Of a stretch of 64,000 nt of DNA, positions 61,610-64,000 are shown piece after piece. The stretch covers positions 4,028-68,027 of the forward strand of contig CAZNYT010000004.1 of assembly GCA_964577315.1 (NCBI GenBank), given 5' to 3'. Under the pieces are notes generated by a model. The model had not been told where the DNA came from and did no database searches. It saw only the letters and a program-made list of their open reading frames with translations. The translations under genes were made by a program, and so were the position numbers. Source of the stretch: Desulfonatronospira sp964577315 (GTDB lineage Bacteria > Desulfobacterota > Desulfovibrionia > Desulfovibrionales > Desulfonatronovibrionaceae). The first letter of the stretch is position 1, and every line of letters begins with the position of its first letter.

Positions 61610-62067
61610 AGCTGGTAGATTTTTCATCCAGTCGGCAAAGCCAGGGAGGGGTGACCCTGATCGAGCTTATAGCGGTTATCGTTGTGCTGGGTTTTGCCGC
61701 CAGCATTGCGGTAGCTGCCATGAGCGCCCTGGGCGGCATGGGCAGGGAGACTCAAACCACGGAATACGCTCAATTGGCCCAGCAACGTCTAGAGTTGATC
61801 CTGAACGAGAAGCGAAAGGGACAAGGCTTTACTGGTCTTGGTGATTGTGAAGGCCCCGATCCGTGTTGTCTATATAGTGATCTGCATGATTTGGACATGT
61901 GTAATAAAAGATTGGAAGTAACATTTAACCCTAAAAATGGAGTTAATAATTCATTGAGATACTGTCAGGGAAAGGGTTTTGATTATTGTAAAGTTACTGT
62001 AAATGTCTTTGAAAACGATCAGGATCAAGCACAATCCTTTACCATGAGGCTGTATAATTATGATTAG
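61606..62067 (+). CDS. Type IV prepilin-like protein
   Basis: A 153-residue prepilin with the signal QGGVTLIELIAVIVVLGFAA (Gly -1, Val +1, Glu +5). The C-terminal head has four Cys pairs in GDCEGPDPCCLYSD and YCQGKGFDYCKV, likely disulfides. The GTG start overlaps the first prepilin stop by 4 bases. Codon use in the second half is more AT-rich than its neighbour. Confidence 0.82.
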   Translation: MKLVDFSSSRQSQGGVTLIELIAVIVVLGFAASIAVAAMSALGGMGRETQTTEYAQLAQQRLELILNEKRKGQGFTGLGDCEGPDPCCLYSDLHDLDMCNKRLEVTFNPKNGVNNSLRYCQGKGFDYCKVTVNVFENDQDQAQSFTMRLYNYD

Positions 62068-62266
62068 CCGGATTGTGCCGAGGTGGATTTTGTCAGGTGC
62101 AGCGGAAGATGCAGTGCCGGGCATGGTTGTGGTTTTGGTTTTAGCCGCTGATTATGCAGATTCACGCTGATTCGGTATTGTGCGATTCCTGAATGGTGCG
62201 GTTCGGGTTAAAGACAAAGTTTGTCCGGTGTTTGTTTCCTGCTGATAAAAAGTCACGAATTTTGGG

Positions 62267-62422
62267 AACTGGACAGTCAAAAGTTTTCACACAACTCTCT
62301 GGAATAATTGCTTTTTTTTCAATTTCAGCTGTCCAGAAGTATTTATGCTATAACTAGCTGAAATCATAAATCTTTTTTCTTCAACTATTAACAATTAACT
62401 GATAACTTTTAACTGTCCAGTT
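62267..62422. repeat. Inverted-repeat unit inside the prepilin cluster
   Basis: Outer arms AACTGGACAGTCAAAAGTT (62267-62285) and AACTTTTAACTGTCCAGTT (62404-62422) match at 18 of 19 positions; inside are ATTTCAGCT and AGCTGAAAT (62322-62364). It splits the prepilin cluster by a 365-base spacer and ends at the ribosome site of the third prepilin. No protein is encoded. Confidence 0.78.
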
Positions 62423-62432
62423 GGGAAGGACA

Positions 62433-62948
62433 ATGTCTTATCTGGGAAATGTCCAAAAGGTTCTCCAGTCAGGTCAAAGATGTAATAAAGCCGGTTTTAC
62501 CCTGCTGGAAATAATCATGGTCATGGTGCTGGTCGGCATCATTGCCGCGGTGATCGGGCCGTTTCTGGGCCAGGTGATGGGCAGTTTCCAGGAAGTCCGC
62601 CAGATGAGCGAGCGGGAGAGGCAGGCCGGCCCGGCCCTGGAGCGGTTTGTGCGGGATGTGCGGGCGGCTGAATCAGTTGAGAAGGAAAATGATCATGAGC
62701 TTATACTTGCCATGCCCGACGGCGAGGTTACATATAGGATCGAAGATTCCGGCAATGGTTATATGCTGAGCATAGCCAGTAATAATGGAAATTCCAGGGT
62801 GTTGGCCCGTTATATAAGCTCTGACAGTAGCTTTGAGATAACAGATCCAGATGGTAATTATGAGCTTGTAGTTCTTGACTTGAAGGTTAAGGTCAACAAC
62901 GGTGGTCTGCTGGAGTTCAGCGCGGCTGCGGTCCCGCGGAGAGGATAA
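62433..62948 (+). CDS. Type IV prepilin-like protein, PilW/GspJ type
   Basis: A 171-residue prepilin: signal KAGFTLLEIIMVMVLVGIIA (Gly -1, Phe +1, Glu +5), hydrophobic helix, then a soluble head with EVRQMSERERQAGPALERFVRDVRAAES typical of minor pilins that scan the tip. ATG 62433 has GGAAGGA before it; a TTG at 62421 is less likely. The next gene begins within a few bases. Confidence 0.85.
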   Translation: MSYLGNVQKVLQSGQRCNKAGFTLLEIIMVMVLVGIIAAVIGPFLGQVMGSFQEVRQMSERERQAGPALERFVRDVRAAESVEKENDHELILAMPDGEVTYRIEDSGNGYMLSIASNNGNSRVLARYISSDSSFEITDPDGNYELVVLDLKVKVNNGGLLEFSAAAVPRRG

Positions 62949-62953
62949 CTGTG

Positions 62954-63904
62954 ATGCGCAGAAATGAGCAGGGCAGCATGCTGCTCGCGGTAATCGCGGG
63001 CATAGTTATTTTCGGGGCTTTGGGGGCGGGTATAGCCTCCATGATCAGCTCCGGGGTGAAAAGCAGCGCTGACCACAGCATGGCTGTCCAGGCGTTGTAT
63101 AATGCAGAAAGCGGCTTGGAATGGGCTGGATGGGATCTCAGGGAGAAATATCATAATGAAGGCCTTGATTGCGAAGATGCGTGTAATGAACTGGAAGATG
63201 GAGCTGATTCGCTGTCTGGTAGCTTTTTTGAAATTGAGCCAACCTATAATAATAATGATGAGATATGTGAACTCGAAGTAGTGGGTTGGGTCGGGTCAGA
63301 AGAGGTTGATGATTCCCTAGCTTCAAGAAGGATTAAAGGGAAGATTGATTGTGACTGGATTGTGGAAGAAGGTTTTGATGATCTAGAGGACTTTGATGAT
63401 AATGGTAAGTACTCGATAGGTAATCATGAGGAAGGTAATTTTGAAGATGAGGTAACGGTGGACCAGGAATTTGAAGTAAAACCCCAAGGCAAAGCTTGTT
63501 TTGGTGATGGGTTAACGGTTGAGGATGATATGGATATAAGGGGTGAGCTTTGCGTTGGAGATGGGGCTACTATTGAGGGTGATGTAGATGTTAAGGGTCC
63601 GGAGAACCATGTTTTCTTTGGAAAAGGTCTGGAAATTGAAGGAGAGCTTATAATACCAGGAGACAATGAAGTTTATATTGCAGAAGATATAGTGGATATT
63701 GGCGATGGTATTGATTTAAAAGGCAATAATAGTAAATTGTATTTAGCTGATGAAAAGAATGATCTGCCTGTCAATCTACAAGACGAATGTGATGATGATC
63801 AAGTCGAGTGTGATTATGATGATGTACAGTGTGAAATAGATTGCGAACCGTCTGAGGTATCCCAGAATCCCGTGGAAGGCGAGGGGAGCTGGGCTGAAGA
63901 GTAA
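62954..63904 (+). CDS. PilX-type minor pilin with acidic repeat tail
   Basis: About 316 residues. The start RRNEQGSMLLAVIAGIVIFG is a short N-terminus followed by one membrane helix, like PilX/MshP proteins that lack the FTLIE site. Residues about 40-130 are a head with Cys pairs. From about residue 140 the chain is very acidic with repeats of the form G-D-G-x-x-x-E/D-x-D-x-x-x-G (GDGLTVEDDMDIRGELCVGD, GDGATIEGDVDVKG), recalling bactofilin-type beta solenoids. This part is AT-rich compared with its neighbours. Function unknown. Confidence 0.78.
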   Translation: MRRNEQGSMLLAVIAGIVIFGALGAGIASMISSGVKSSADHSMAVQALYNAESGLEWAGWDLREKYHNEGLDCEDACNELEDGADSLSGSFFEIEPTYNNNDEICELEVVGWVGSEEVDDSLASRRIKGKIDCDWIVEEGFDDLEDFDDNGKYSIGNHEEGNFEDEVTVDQEFEVKPQGKACFGDGLTVEDDMDIRGELCVGDGATIEGDVDVKGPENHVFFGKGLEIEGELIIPGDNEVYIAEDIVDIGDGIDLKGNNSKLYLADEKNDLPVNLQDECDDDQVECDYDDVQCEIDCEPSEVSQNPVEGEGSWAEE

Positions 63905-63949
63905 TCTCGGTTGGCATACATACCTTTTTTCTTCTGACATCTGACCTCT

Positions 63950-63979
63950 GCCTCTGCAAAAAACACTTTTTGCAGAGGC
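63950..63979. terminator. Perfect hairpin after the prepilin set
   Basis: Arms GCCTCTGCAAAAA and TTTTTGCAGAGGC (13 bp, 4-base loop). The T-rich part is inside the stem, so it may act as a terminator in both directions or as part of another scattered repeat near the right edge; CTGACCTCTG-type short repeats lie just before it. Confidence 0.6.
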
Positions 63980-64000
63980 ATCCTGCTGGAAGCTATCCTA

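Overview
The window reads as a chromosomal segment of a deltaproteobacterial sulfate-reducer-type organism, most likely Desulfovibrionales (Desulfohalobiaceae or Desulfonatronovibrio-like). This rests on gene content and order: gmk-remA-yicC beside a DUF4416 gene, TRAP transport, COG1964 radical SAM, YedE/TusA sulfur handling, and plant-type sucrose genes. GC looks moderate, about 50%. Taxonomy is inference; no rRNA gene is present.

Bases 1-10.9 kb are a tightly packed minus-strand block, in transcription order: LppC-like lipoprotein, gatC, gatA, mnmA, mtaB, DUF4416, yicC, remA, gmk, pyrF, a TPR protein and an HDOD protein cut by the left edge. Next comes the heat-shock operon hrcA-grpE-dnaK with a perfect CIRCE operator, then an rfbD-like reductase, tRNA-Val(CAC), trmL and a large SWIM/SNF2 helicase.

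Bases 20.9-29.3 kb are a plus-strand block: a tilS-like gene, an RdgC-like fragment, a PfkB sugar kinase, sucrose-phosphate synthase fused to a phosphatase domain, sucrose synthase, and a galT-like gene. Together these could make, cleave and recycle sucrose, probably as a compatible solute or reserve. A bifunctional eukaryote-type PFK-2/FBPase-2 gene lies 9 kb further on. Between them are lgt, a zinc ABC transporter (znuABC order) with a divergent Fur-family regulator, and a DctPQM TRAP transporter.

Bases 38.5-50.6 kb carry cardiolipin synthase, a DUF1805 protein, a COG1964 radical SAM enzyme related to lipid cross-linking enzymes, a stand-alone glutamate synthase large subunit, an NSS-type transporter, an unknown protein and a thioredoxin-reductase-like flavoprotein. 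Bases 51-57.4 kb hold a small J-domain protein, an ArsR-rhodanese regulator with a membrane Fe-S protein under a 34-bp perfect palindrome, and a cobalamin riboswitch that precedes a 42-residue peptide gene (cbpA-like) coupled to a radical SAM/SPASM maturase (cbpB-like). A YedE-TusA-unknown operon follows, behind a near-consensus sigma-54 promoter. The right end holds divergent pilus/type II secretion-like genes: gspF/gspE on the minus strand, and three prepilins plus an acidic PilX-like protein on the plus strand.

The spacers are rich in mobile-looking repeats. One inverted-repeat family, ending in GTAACTATTCACC, occurs five times plus a half copy. A second family, ending in ACTACAACGAAAC, occurs twice. 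There is also a REP-type doublet at 49.13 kb and an inverted-repeat unit inside the prepilin cluster. The most interesting system is the riboswitch-peptide-radical SAM locus at 53.2-55.0 kb.
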